This document shows positions 38,031 through 46,213 of a stretch of DNA of 64,000 bases, in pieces. Positions within the stretch are counted from its first letter, which is position 1, and the number at the start of each line of letters is the position of its first letter. The translations under genes were made by a program, and so were the position numbers. Below the pieces are notes generated by a model, which made no database searches, had not been told where the DNA came from, and worked only from the letters and a program-made list of their open reading frames with translations. The stretch is from Nitrosomonadales bacterium. Lineage in GTDB: Bacteria; Pseudomonadota; Gammaproteobacteria; Burkholderiales; Gallionellaceae. The stretch is from assembly GCA_016195965.1 (NCBI GenBank), contig JACPYR010000017.1, positions 1-64,000 on the forward strand, given 5' to 3'.

Positions 38031-38278
38031 TGACGCTTGATAACCCGCAATTCCCAGCAACATGCGCAGCACATAACTTACAAACCTTTCCCCCGCTAGA
38101 GCTTGTCACGCGCCCCACGGTTCCAACTGACCAAGCCGCCTATTACCTGAACCGCAAGCCGCAGACAATGCGCAGCTGGGCCTCGACGGAGAGCGGCCCA
38201 CTTCGCCCGGTGCATATCAATGGCCGTCTTGCATGGCCGGTTGCGGCAATCCGCGAAATCGTGAAAGGGGGTGCGTAA
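38030..38278 (+). CDS. AlpA-like / excisionase-type HTH regulator
   Basis: The 82-aa protein has a MerR/AlpA-like winged helix (TDQAAYYLNRKPQTMRSWA, then GRLAWPVAAIREIV). In P4-like and PICI satellites, such proteins activate the integrase or replication operon or act in excision. It starts at ATG 38030 and overlaps the next gene by TAATG, so it opens the replication operon. Confidence 0.75.
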   Translation: MTLDNPQFPATCAAHNLQTFPPLELVTRPTVPTDQAAYYLNRKPQTMRSWASTESGPLRPVHINGRLAWPVAAIREIVKGGA

Positions 38279-38733
38279 TGTCAACCTCGATTCCGGAAAA
38301 TTCTAATGACACTATGGCCGATAGCCCAATGGATTACACATTGACGGAAGCTGCCAAGCATACCGCTCGCTTGCTTAAAATCACGCCTGAAGAGGCAGTG
38401 CGTGATTACCCTGTAATCGTGTCAACCTATGCGCTGTTTGCGGTTGGTCAATGCGATTCTGACGCTGCGTATAACCGGCATGAGGAATTGACGGATGTGC
38501 TGTGCGACATGCGCGATACGGTGCGCGAGATTGCGGAAAATCTGAAATCCAATTCAGCGCGGGCAGTGTGCCAGACTTCACCCGTGCTTGATGAGCTGCG
38601 CAGCCTATCAGAGCGTGAGCGCTGGCAGATGTATGAGGCTTTGAAAGCTGGCTTTTTCAAAAACCACAAGACTTACACCCAGTGCGAATACGACCGCGCC
38701 ATACGGCTGTACACGAACCTGCTGGGGGTGTAA
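38278..38733 (+). CDS. Unknown 151-aa element protein
   Basis: The product is soluble and largely helical, with a central acidic segment (VLCDMRDTVREIAENLKS). I do not recognise a family. It is coupled to both neighbours: its start overlaps the AlpA-like stop and its stop is 2 bp before the primase ATG, so it is probably a replication or regulatory accessory. Confidence 0.72.
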   Translation: MSTSIPENSNDTMADSPMDYTLTEAAKHTARLLKITPEEAVRDYPVIVSTYALFAVGQCDSDAAYNRHEELTDVLCDMRDTVREIAENLKSNSARAVCQTSPVLDELRSLSERERWQMYEALKAGFFKNHKTYTQCEYDRAIRLYTNLLGV

Positions 38734-38735
38734 CT

Positions 38736-41195
38736 ATGGCCGATCCAATACAAGCGTTTTTCGCCGCTATGCGCGAGGCTGGCCTGTCGATTGATGAGAC
38801 GATCACGGCTGATGGTCGGCTACATCGCTTCAATGTCGAGGGCGACAAACGCGGCAAGCGGAATGGTTGGTACGTGCTACACCTTGATGGTCTGGCGGCG
38901 GGTTCTTTCGGTTCGTGGCGTACTGGGGAAAGTCATCAGTGGTGTACCAAGGCCGAGCGCGAGATGAGCAACGAGGAGCGCGAGCAGAACCGCCTTCGTA
39001 TAGCCACTGCCAAGGCCGAGCGTGAAGCCGAAGAAGCCAAGTTGCGCGAGGTTGCGCGCCTCAAGGCTGAAAAGCTTTGGGCGCGTGCGGGTTCGGTCGA
39101 TTCTGCGCATCCGTACCTGGCAAAGAAAGGCATCCGGCCTGTCGGTATCAAGCAACTGAACAACATGCTGGTAGTGCCGGTGCGTGATGCGGATGGCGCG
39201 CTACATTCTCTTCAGTTCATCAGCGCAGATGGTAGCAAGCGGTTTCTGACAGGTGGACGCAAGGCCGGATGTTATGCAGCAATGGGTGAGCCTATGGGCG
39301 CTCTGTGCATCGCCGAAGGCTATGCAACCGGGGTCAGCATCCACCATGCCACTGAATACGCGGTAGCGGTGGCGTTTGATGCTGGCAATCTTGCGGCAGT
39401 AGCCAAGGCGCTGCGCGCTAAATTTCCCGACATCCAACTGATCGTGTGTGCTGATGACGATCACCAGACGCCTGGCAATCCCGGCATCACCAAGGCGACC
39501 GAGGCGGCGCGCGCCGTGGGTGGGCTGCTTGCCGTACCCGACTTTGGCAGCAACAGACCGGACAGCGTTTCTGACTTCAACGACTTGCACCAGCACGGCG
39601 GGCAGGATGCCGTATGCGGCTGCGTAGCGCGTGCAATTGAAGTGGTGATGACTGAGCCTCAAGCTCAAGAGAAAAACGCACCAAAACGCAAAGTAACGGT
39701 TCCAGCTTCGACATCGGAAACTTCGGTTACTGAATCTTGGCCTCCCCTGCTGCTGCCCGGCACGGTACGCCCGCCTGAAATTCCCGCCGACATTCTGCCT
39801 GGCTGGGCGGGTGCAATGGCCGCAGCGGTGGCCGCCGACACTCAGACATCACCATCCGCATCCGTGCTGCTGGCGTTGCCGATGATTGCGGCCTGTGTGC
39901 AGCGCCGCTATGAGGTAGCCCCGCATGGTGATGGCAGTTATCGAGAGCCGTTGTGTTTATGGACCTTGGCCGCACTGCCCAGCGGATCACGCAAGACGCC
40001 GATCCTCAAGGCGTTGTCCGATCCATTGCGCCGATGGGAAAAGCTGCTGGCGGATCGTCTGCGCGCCGAGATTGCCCGAGTCGAAGCGACGCGGCGCGTG
40101 ATGAAGAAGCGTATCGAGGCGCTGGAAGCCAAGGCCGCCAAGGTCGAAAGTTCGACCGAACGCGCCAGCATCCGCGATGAAATCCAGCGGGAGCTGGAAG
40201 AAACGCCGGAGGAACTGAAAGTGCCACGCCTGATGACCGGCGACACCACGCCGGAACGGTTGCAGGAGATGCTGGTAGAACAGCATGAGCGCATGAGTCT
40301 GGTGAGTGATGAGGCCGGAATATTCCTGGTGCTGGGCGGCATGTACAGCGGCGGACAGGCGAATCTGGATGTATTCCTGCAAGCCTACAGCGGATCATCG
40401 GTGCGTGTTGACCGCAAGGGACGTATGGCGCATCTGGAAAGCCCCGCGCTGACCTTCGCCCTGGCCTTGCAGCCGGGCATCTTGCAGGACGTCGCCAACG
40501 ACAAGCGTTTTCACGATTCCGGCCTGCTGGCGCGCTTCCTGTTTTGCATCCCGCAGAGCACGGTCGGCGCGCGCGATGTACGCGCCAGAAATCCCATCCC
40601 GGATCATGTCGCCGCCGCATGGCGCGAAGGCTTGTTTTCCCTTCTGCTTGACGCTGAAAAGCGTCCAGATGAACCTCGTCTATTGTCCTTCACCAATGAG
40701 GCGCGCGAGTGCTGGCTGGACTTCGCGCAGAAGGTGGAAAACGAGCTTGCCAGCGGCGGCAAACTGGCGCATTTCGCCGAGTGGGGCGCGAAGCTGCCCG
40801 GCCAGTGCGCCCGCATCGCCGGACTGATGCAGCTTATCGCCACAGGCCGCGAATCCAAGCAGGTAGGGCTGGACGCCGTACAGCGCGCCGTCAAGTTATC
40901 CGGCTTGCTGGTGAAACACGCTTACTCGGCATTCCGGCTGCTGGGGGCGGACAAGGTGGAAGCAGACGCCATCCATCTGATGGAGTGGATCAAGGCGCGC
41001 GGACTGGATGAGTTCGACAGGAACGATGCGCACAGGGCGATGGAGGGCAGGTTCCGCACCGTGGCACGCCTCAAGGAAGCCGCCGAACGGCTGCACGAAT
41101 GGAATGTATTGTCGCCAGAACTGCGCCGGAGCAACCACAAAGCGCGACCGTCGCCTTACTACCGGGTAAACCACCAGTTATTTGGTAAATCGTGA
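38736..41195 (+). CDS. Toprim-DUF3987 primase/helicase-like replication protein
   Basis: The 819-aa protein has an N-terminal region with a charged coiled coil (about 75-125), a Toprim domain (about 155-290; CIAEGYATG supplies the Glu and CADDDHQ the Asp pair), and a DUF3987 ATPase-like part (about 355-700) with P-loop-like PSGSRKTP and SLVSDEAGIF as Walker B. This architecture is common in satellite and prophage replication proteins. Start is ATG 38736, and the origin-like repeat lies directly downstream, so it probably replicates the excised element. Confidence 0.88.
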   Translation: MADPIQAFFAAMREAGLSIDETITADGRLHRFNVEGDKRGKRNGWYVLHLDGLAAGSFGSWRTGESHQWCTKAEREMSNEEREQNRLRIATAKAEREAEEAKLREVARLKAEKLWARAGSVDSAHPYLAKKGIRPVGIKQLNNMLVVPVRDADGALHSLQFISADGSKRFLTGGRKAGCYAAMGEPMGALCIAEGYATGVSIHHATEYAVAVAFDAGNLAAVAKALRAKFPDIQLIVCADDDHQTPGNPGITKATEAARAVGGLLAVPDFGSNRPDSVSDFNDLHQHGGQDAVCGCVARAIEVVMTEPQAQEKNAPKRKVTVPASTSETSVTESWPPLLLPGTVRPPEIPADILPGWAGAMAAAVAADTQTSPSASVLLALPMIAACVQRRYEVAPHGDGSYREPLCLWTLAALPSGSRKTPILKALSDPLRRWEKLLADRLRAEIARVEATRRVMKKRIEALEAKAAKVESSTERASIRDEIQRELEETPEELKVPRLMTGDTTPERLQEMLVEQHERMSLVSDEAGIFLVLGGMYSGGQANLDVFLQAYSGSSVRVDRKGRMAHLESPALTFALALQPGILQDVANDKRFHDSGLLARFLFCIPQSTVGARDVRARNPIPDHVAAAWREGLFSLLLDAEKRPDEPRLLSFTNEARECWLDFAQKVENELASGGKLAHFAEWGAKLPGQCARIAGLMQLIATGRESKQVGLDAVQRAVKLSGLLVKHAYSAFRLLGADKVEADAIHLMEWIKARGLDEFDRNDAHRAMEGRFRTVARLKEAAERLHEWNVLSPELRRSNHKARPSPYYRVNHQLFGKS

Positions 41196-41205
41196 AAGTC
41201 GCTAT

Positions 41206-41354
41206 AAGTTATTTTTAGATAATTTATTTATTATCAATCAGCTACGCCATACAGACATGCACCCCTGTCGATTAAGTCGATTAACTCGATTAACCCAACT
41301 TTCACTATATCGAGGATTCCGGTTAGTCGAGTTAATCGACTTAATCGACAGGGG
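41206..41354. other. Candidate replication origin of the element
   Basis: Two arms of 34 bp (41262-41295 and 41321-41354) are complementary at 33 of 34 positions. Each arm holds three tandem 9-mers of the form TCGATTAAC/G, which act like inverted iterons. On the left lies an AT-rich block (about 41206-41237, TTATTTTTAGATAATTTATT). Direct repeats, inverted symmetry and an AT-rich flank beside a primase gene fit an origin. A hairpin without T tract is less like a terminator. The rest of 41355-41677 has no clear gene. Confidence 0.65.
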
Positions 41355-41677
41355 TAAGGGTTGTGGGCATGTGAGAGAGTTTGAACGACATGAAGTAATC
41401 CACATCGGCAATGCAGCTTGGGTAATGGCCTTATCCTCCTCTCAAAAATCACGGGTCCTTCCCAGGGTTATTCACAGCGGGTCCCATGACCGCGAAAATT
41501 CTCTAGTTACCAACATCCATAAGGGGGTTGTATCGTAGGCGGGGCATTAGATTTGGAGGTGGTGTATATATTTTAAGCAAATGAAAAATGTAATGCTTAA
41601 TTTTTATGCAGCGGGTTGTAGCGGTGTGCAAGGCTAGAATTTTGTGATGTTTAACTTTATGAAGGAGCGTAGCGATC

Positions 41678-42136
41678 ATGGCAACACAACAACAAATAGC
41701 AGAGCACTTGGATTTAAGCCAACAACAGATAAGCAACATCATGGCGCGCCTTGGGATCGACTGGAAAACCGCAAGTATGGATCACGTCCGCATCGCATAC
41801 ATTCGGCATCTAAGAGTGGTGGCCGCTGGGCATGAGTCAAGTGGCGGCGATAGCTTGGTGGCAGAACGGATACTTTCTGAGCGCGTGGATCGTGAACTGA
41901 AGGAACTCACACTTGCCGAGAAAAAAGGCACACTCATCAATGTCGCACAGCTTGAGCCTGAACTGATGAACATGGTGAGTGCCTTCCGTACTGAGCTGCT
42001 ATCCCGTGATGACAAGCTGGCCAGTGACCTTGCCACGCTGTACGGAATACAGGTTGATGTTGCGATACTCAATGAATTCACTAACGCCGCACTGTTGCAA
42101 CTCAGTCGATACGATGTCGCACGGGATAGGGGGTAA
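41678..42136 (+). CDS. Terminase small subunit-like protein (Nu1 type)
   Basis: The 152-aa protein begins with a helix-turn-helix (TQQQIAEHLDLSQQQISNIMARLGIDW) and continues with a helical VDRELKELTLAEKKGTLI segment, the layout of Nu1-type small terminase subunits that recognise DNA for packaging. No large subunit is present. In satellites such a TerS redirects the helper phage packaging machine to satellite DNA. GAAGGAG is upstream of the ATG. Confidence 0.75.
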   Translation: MATQQQIAEHLDLSQQQISNIMARLGIDWKTASMDHVRIAYIRHLRVVAAGHESSGGDSLVAERILSERVDRELKELTLAEKKGTLINVAQLEPELMNMVSAFRTELLSRDDKLASDLATLYGIQVDVAILNEFTNAALLQLSRYDVARDRG

Positions 42137-42295
42137 AAATCTCTACAGCCCTATGCTTCAAGACCGGTAGCCTACCTTTGTTTGCAGCGGCGCGAATTAG
42201 ACAGGGGGGGTATTGAATTCGGAGATGGAGTATCGGGTGCTGAAATTCTTATAGGAAAATCAAGCCGTGGTATGTTATTGACTTGGAGGCATAAC

Positions 42296-42580
42296 ATGGG
42301 TTTTCTATTCCGTAAGCGCATTAAACTACTTCCTGGCGTTTGGCTAAACCTGAGCAAGGGCGGAGTCAGCACGTCCATTGGAGGCAAGGGGCTGACCGTC
42401 AACATAAAGAGCGGCAAGACCAAAACTACCGTAGGAATTCCCGGGACCGGATTGAACTACAGCGAAACATCTGCCGCCGCGCATCAGGTACACAAAACAC
42501 CGATACCAGCGAGAGCAGGAATCCCGACATTGGTCTGGTTGCTAATCTTGGTGGTGGCAATGGTGTTGCTGCTGAAGTGA
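42296..42580 (+). CDS. DUF4236 membrane protein
   Basis: The 94-aa protein has the DUF4236 segment RKRIKLLPGVWLNLSKGGVS and GIPGTGLNYSET, then one C-terminal transmembrane helix (WLLILVVAMVLLL). The function of the family is unknown; members often ride on mobile elements. GGAGG with seven-base spacing selects ATG 42296 over the track start at 42182. Confidence 0.82.
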   Translation: MGFLFRKRIKLLPGVWLNLSKGGVSTSIGGKGLTVNIKSGKTKTTVGIPGTGLNYSETSAAAHQVHKTPIPARAGIPTLVWLLILVVAMVLLLK

Positions 42581-42615
42581 AATCCAAACTATGCAATGTT
42601 GGGCAATGAGCCCTG

Positions 42616-42653
42616 ACCGCTGGCGCTAGAGATAGCCCGGCGGTTTTTATTTT
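42616..42653 (+). terminator. Terminator at the right end of the element
   Basis: ACCGCTGG pairs with CCGGCGGT around 13-15 bases and runs into TTTTTATTTT. It is 36 bp after the DUF4236 stop and would insulate the flanking chromosome. Confidence 0.75.
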
Positions 42654-42688
42654 CGTGGGCGGGTGTGCGTGCATTATTTATGAAATGC

Positions 42689-42707
42689 GGTTACAAACTG
42701 GTTACAT
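42689..42707 (+). promoter_or_regulatory. Paired integrase arm-type sites, right end
   Basis: GGTTACA at 42689 and GGTTACAT at 42700, 11 bp apart, matching the left-end pair in spacing and orientation; 60 bp from attR. Confidence 0.65.
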
Positions 42708-42765
42708 TAAAACAAAGCAAGCCAAGTATATACCCTAACACATTGATTAATATAATGTGTCATTA

Positions 42766-42787
42766 CTACTTCTGGAAGTTCAGGCAT
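42766..42787 (-). other. attR of the integrated element with the native mutM start
   Basis: Direct repeat of attL. On the minus strand the sequence GAGGTAAAC-ATGCCTGAACTT shows the native ribosome site, start and first codons of mutM, now separated from the gene body by the element. Confidence 0.88.
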
Positions 42788-42852
42788 GTTTACCTCAGAT
42801 ATCTTTCCTACTCCGTTTAAGGGAGAGGAAAAAAGGCGTTTTGGCGATAATC

Positions 42853-43055
42853 AAAGGCCGCCGCATAACGTAGCGAGCGCAGCTGAGACAAGGCAAAAAA
42901 TGGCGAAAAACCGGAATTTACTGTTATGTAAATGAGGATTTTGAGCCATTTTTTAACGCAGTATCAGCAAGCGCATAACCAACGACTTAGTTGGCGTAGT
43001 TTGACAACTTAGTCGGATGGCTAGTCGTTTCATCAGTAGTTATGCGGCGGCCTTT
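42853..43055. repeat. 203-bp MITE-like element with 17-bp terminal inverted repeats
   Basis: AAAGGCCGCCGCATAAC at 42853-42869 and its exact complement at 43039-43055 enclose a non-coding centre with smaller stems (CCAAC/GTTGG). The right end touches the stop codon of the ABC auxiliary gene. No transposase is encoded. The size and ends fit a MITE; no target duplication is clear. Confidence 0.72.
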
Positions 43056-44431
43056 TAGGCACGGCGGCGTTTCCACCAGATATAACCTCCGGCACCCGCC
43101 AATAGCAGCGGCAATCCGAGCAGAAAGCCAAAGCTGATGACGTTGAGTTTGGTTTTGCTCAGCGCCAGTTTGCTGTCCTTGGCCGGACGCAGTTGTGGCG
43201 TGATCAGATGCTCCTCGCCCGCCAGCCAGTTCACCATGTTCATGCCCAGATCGACGTTGCCGCCGTTGCCGGCGAAACTGTTGGAGAGGAATGCGCCGTT
43301 GCCGACCACCACGATACGCTGCTCCCGTGCATTGATGTTGCGTTGCAGCGCCACTGCAATAACTGCCGGACCGGGGGTGTCGTGCTGTTTGTCGAACGGG
43401 TGCCCGGACAAACGGTTTTCGTCGTGCGGCTTGCCCTTGGGAGGGGTGCGGCTCACCCAGCCGCGCGCGGCGACTTCCACCAGAACCTGGTGCTGCCAAT
43501 CCTTGGTTTCGTTCCACAGCAGCGGGCGGGCAGACGGAAAGGCGGTGATCAGGCTGAAATTGCGGGTGATCGCGTGAGACGGATAGGTCGCGCCCAGCGA
43601 CCAGGTGGCGGGTGCATTCATCTCGGCAGCAGCCGGATCTATCACCACGCCGGGAGGCAACAGCAAGTCGAGTTTTTCGGCGAGGCGCTCCAGTCCGTGC
43701 ATGGGCTCGGCGTCCACCAGCCAGAGCAGGTTGCCCCCGCGATCGACATAGCGCAGCAGCTTGTCCACTTCACCCCGCATCAGATCGAGTTGCGGCTGGG
43801 TGATCACTAGCACGCTGACATTGTCCGGCACCTCCTGCGCCAGCGCCAGATTCAGGCTGCCGAGATGGAAGCCGTTCTGCTTGAGCTTGGCGCCGAACGG
43901 AGCGCCGAGGTCGAAGTTGGCGATGCCGTCCAGTTTGCGTTCTCCGTGCCCGTCCAGATACATTACTGTTTGATCGCCGGTATGCGCCAGGCGCAACAGG
44001 GTGCCGGTGACGATAGGCTCGTTGATCTTGGTCAGATGCTCGCTGCGTCCGGCGTATTCGATCACCATTTCGCCATTGAAGCGGATTTGCGCAGCACGGG
44101 CTTTCTCCGCTTCCTTTTCGGGATCGACGAATACCAGCTGCATGTCGGGTTTGTAGCGCTGATAAAGCGACAGAAAATCGCGGATGATTTTGCGTATGTC
44201 GCCCAGGCGCGCATCCTGTTCGGTCGCATACACGGTGACCGTGACTGGCCCGTTCATCTGCCTGAGCACTTCCACACTGTCGGGTTCCAGACTGTTGACG
44301 GCGTTGTAGGTGATATCGCGCTGAACAGGATGCTGCATCGCCAGATAAACCAGGCCAAACGCCGAGCCCGACAGCAGCAACACGAACAGCAGGTTGCGCA
44401 GAGTCGGATTGGTGGAAAACTTATTCTTCAT
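43055..44431 (-). CDS. GldG-like ABC-transport auxiliary protein
   Basis: The 458-aa protein has membrane helices at both ends (LRNLLFVLLLSGSAFGLVYLA and FGFLLGLPLLLAGAGGYIWW) around a large periplasmic IFT52/GldG-like domain (TVTVYATEQDARLGDI, QTVMYLDGHGERKL, GGNLLWLVD). With the permease and ATPase it makes an operon of the Gld/NosFY type with gldFG-like genes. The substrate is unknown. Before insertion of the mobile element, mutM lay directly downstream. Confidence 0.85.
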   Translation of the reverse strand: MKNKFSTNPTLRNLLFVLLLSGSAFGLVYLAMQHPVQRDITYNAVNSLEPDSVEVLRQMNGPVTVTVYATEQDARLGDIRKIIRDFLSLYQRYKPDMQLVFVDPEKEAEKARAAQIRFNGEMVIEYAGRSEHLTKINEPIVTGTLLRLAHTGDQTVMYLDGHGERKLDGIANFDLGAPFGAKLKQNGFHLGSLNLALAQEVPDNVSVLVITQPQLDLMRGEVDKLLRYVDRGGNLLWLVDAEPMHGLERLAEKLDLLLPPGVVIDPAAAEMNAPATWSLGATYPSHAITRNFSLITAFPSARPLLWNETKDWQHQVLVEVAARGWVSRTPPKGKPHDENRLSGHPFDKQHDTPGPAVIAVALQRNINAREQRIVVVGNGAFLSNSFAGNGGNVDLGMNMVNWLAGEEHLITPQLRPAKDSKLALSKTKLNVISFGFLLGLPLLLAGAGGYIWWKRRRA

Positions 44432-44434
44432 GGC

Positions 44435-45178
44435 TTATCCGTATCTGCGGTTGTTGTGCAAACGCTTCATCGTCAACAGCAGGAAGACTGCGGTAAACAA
44501 CACGAAGAATGCTGCATCGCCGCTGTCCAGCAAGCCGTTGTTGAAATTCTGGAAGTGATAGAGCGGCGAGATGGCGTGCCAGGGCGAATTTTCCGCTGCC
44601 GCGCCGACATCGGCCAGCCACAACCCGATCAGCACCGCAAACGCGCCTAACGCGGCGATGATGGGCTGTGTGGTCAGTGCGGAAATGTACAGCCCCAGCG
44701 CGACATAGCTGGCCGCAAGCAGGAACAGGCCCAGCATATTGCTCAACAGCAGGCCGTGGTCGAGAGCCGTGCCCAGCGTCAGCGTATAAAGCATCAATGG
44801 CACGCCCGCCATCATCAGCAGCAGAAAAACCAGCAAGCCCAGAAATTTTCCGAGCACGATGCGGCAACCGGACAGCGGGGCAGACAGCAGCAGCGCAAAT
44901 GTCTGGTTGCGGCGCTCTTCGGCGATCAGGCGCATCGTGAACATCGGAACCAGCATCATCAGCAACAGAGCTACCGTGTTGAACATCGGGGCGGCAACCG
45001 TGGCCGTCACGCCGGGAGGATTGGCGAGTTGCGCGAGCTGAGGCTGTATTTCCAGGAATGCCTCCAGCCTAGCCAGAAAAAACCATGCGAAAATAAACTG
45101 TAGCGCCGCCAGTATCAGCCAGGTGGATGGCATGGCAAACAGGCTGCGCAATTCGCGTAGCGCGAGCAGGTGGATCAT
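44435..45178 (-). CDS. ABC-2 type transporter permease
   Basis: The 247-aa protein has about six membrane segments and the typical EERRNQTFALLLSAPLS coupling region of GldF/NosY-type permeases. It overlaps the ATPase gene by four bases (ATGA) and is three bases from the GldG-like gene. Confidence 0.9.
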   Translation of the reverse strand: MIHLLALRELRSLFAMPSTWLILAALQFIFAWFFLARLEAFLEIQPQLAQLANPPGVTATVAAPMFNTVALLLMMLVPMFTMRLIAEERRNQTFALLLSAPLSGCRIVLGKFLGLLVFLLLMMAGVPLMLYTLTLGTALDHGLLLSNMLGLFLLAASYVALGLYISALTTQPIIAALGAFAVLIGLWLADVGAAAENSPWHAISPLYHFQNFNNGLLDSGDAAFFVLFTAVFLLLTMKRLHNNRRYG

Positions 45179-46143
45179 GGAGTTTCTCCTTCAGCAGAAG
45201 TATCTGTGATCTTGACGAACACATCTTCCAGCGTGGCTTGCAAAGGAGTGAGTTGCTCAAGTTGCCAGCCTTGCTGTTCTGCCATCGTCAGCAACGCGCC
45301 TTTGGGGTTGTTGTCCGGTGCATGCAAGATGCGGAACTGCGTGGCAGAAATTTGCTCGACGTCGCTGATACCCGGGATCCCTTCCAGCACGCTCGGCGGG
45401 GGAGGGTTGCCCAGGCCGACGATGAAGCCGGACACGCTGCCGTGTTGCTGCATGTGTGCACTGGTATCGCCATAGATCAGCTTGCCGTGCTGCATGATTT
45501 CGACGCGGTCGCAGACGCTTTCCACTTCGCTGAGCAAATGAGTGGAAAGGATCACGCTATGCGCATCGCCTAGTTCGCGGATCAGGTTGCGTATCCCGCG
45601 AATTTGCGCGGGGTCGAGACCGACGGTGGGCTCGTCGAGCACGATCACGGCAGGGCTGTGGATAATCGCTTGCGCGATACCGACGCGTTGCTGATAACCT
45701 TTGGACAGGGTGCCGATGATCTTTTTGCCGACCTCTTCCAGGCCGCATCGTTGTCTGGTTTGCATCAAGGCCCCGGCAGCGGCGGCAGGCTTCATGCCGC
45801 GCAGACGCGCTGCAAAAGTCAGGTAATCATTCACGCTGAGTTCGCGATAAAGCGGCGGGGTTTCAGGAAGATAGCCTATGTGTGCCTTGGCCTGAATCGG
45901 ATGATGCAACAAATCTACGCCGCAGATGTCTATGCTGCATTCATTTTTTTCAGCATCATCCGGCAGCAGGCAGCCCGTCAGCATTTGCAGTGTCGTACTC
46001 TTGCCGGCACCGTTGTGACCGAGCAGGCCCAGCACCTCGCCGCGCCTGAGTTGCAAAGACACTTGATGGATGACTTGCCGACCGCCAAAGCGCCGCGTCA
46101 GGTTGCGTGCGGAAAGGGTTATTTCAGGAGTTAGGTTAGGCAA
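45175..46143 (-). CDS. ABC transporter ATP-binding protein (GldA-like)
   Basis: The 322-aa protein has Walker A GHNGAGKST, the signature LSKGYQQRVG, Walker B VIVLDEPT and a switch His in STHLLSE. The C-terminal 80 residues form the extra domain of the CcmA/GldA-like group. It is the first gene of the three-gene export operon, divergent from the TPR gene. Confidence 0.93.
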   Translation of the reverse strand: MPNLTPEITLSARNLTRRFGGRQVIHQVSLQLRRGEVLGLLGHNGAGKSTTLQMLTGCLLPDDAEKNECSIDICGVDLLHHPIQAKAHIGYLPETPPLYRELSVNDYLTFAARLRGMKPAAAAGALMQTRQRCGLEEVGKKIIGTLSKGYQQRVGIAQAIIHSPAVIVLDEPTVGLDPAQIRGIRNLIRELGDAHSVILSTHLLSEVESVCDRVEIMQHGKLIYGDTSAHMQQHGSVSGFIVGLGNPPPPSVLEGIPGISDVEQISATQFRILHAPDNNPKGALLTMAEQQGWQLEQLTPLQATLEDVFVKITDTSAEGETP

Positions 46144-46213
46144 AGTCTGGGGGCGGAATGGTTGTGGATTTGATTAAATATACCCTATTATGTGCACCCA
46201 CATCAAAAGCAGT

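Larger units (their letters stand above)
33251..42787. mobile_element. 9.5-kb integrated element, phage-satellite type, in mutM
   Basis: The boundaries are the 22-bp direct repeats in mutM. Inside are integrase next to attL, a DUF4258 protein with an XRE partner, RadC, an unknown 444-aa protein, an AlpA-like regulator, a 151-aa protein, a Toprim-DUF3987 primase, an origin-like inverted repeat, a TerS-like protein and a DUF4236 protein. All genes read left to right. There are no structural, lysis, portal or large-terminase genes, and no conjugation genes. Integrase, AlpA, primase and TerS without capsid genes is the layout of PICI/P4-like phage satellites; that identity is inference. Confidence 0.8.

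Noticed and set aside
41262-41354. Long inverted repeat as simple terminator of the primase gene
   Set aside because: There is no T tract, and the arms are internally iterated, which a terminator does not need.
33251-42787. Element as an integrative conjugative element or full prophage
   Set aside because: No relaxase, type IV secretion, capsid, tail, portal or lysis genes are present.
42853-43055. Integron attC site
   Set aside because: The ends read CATAAC/GTTATG and do not fit the RYYYAAC/GTTRRRY core, and no integron integrase is present.
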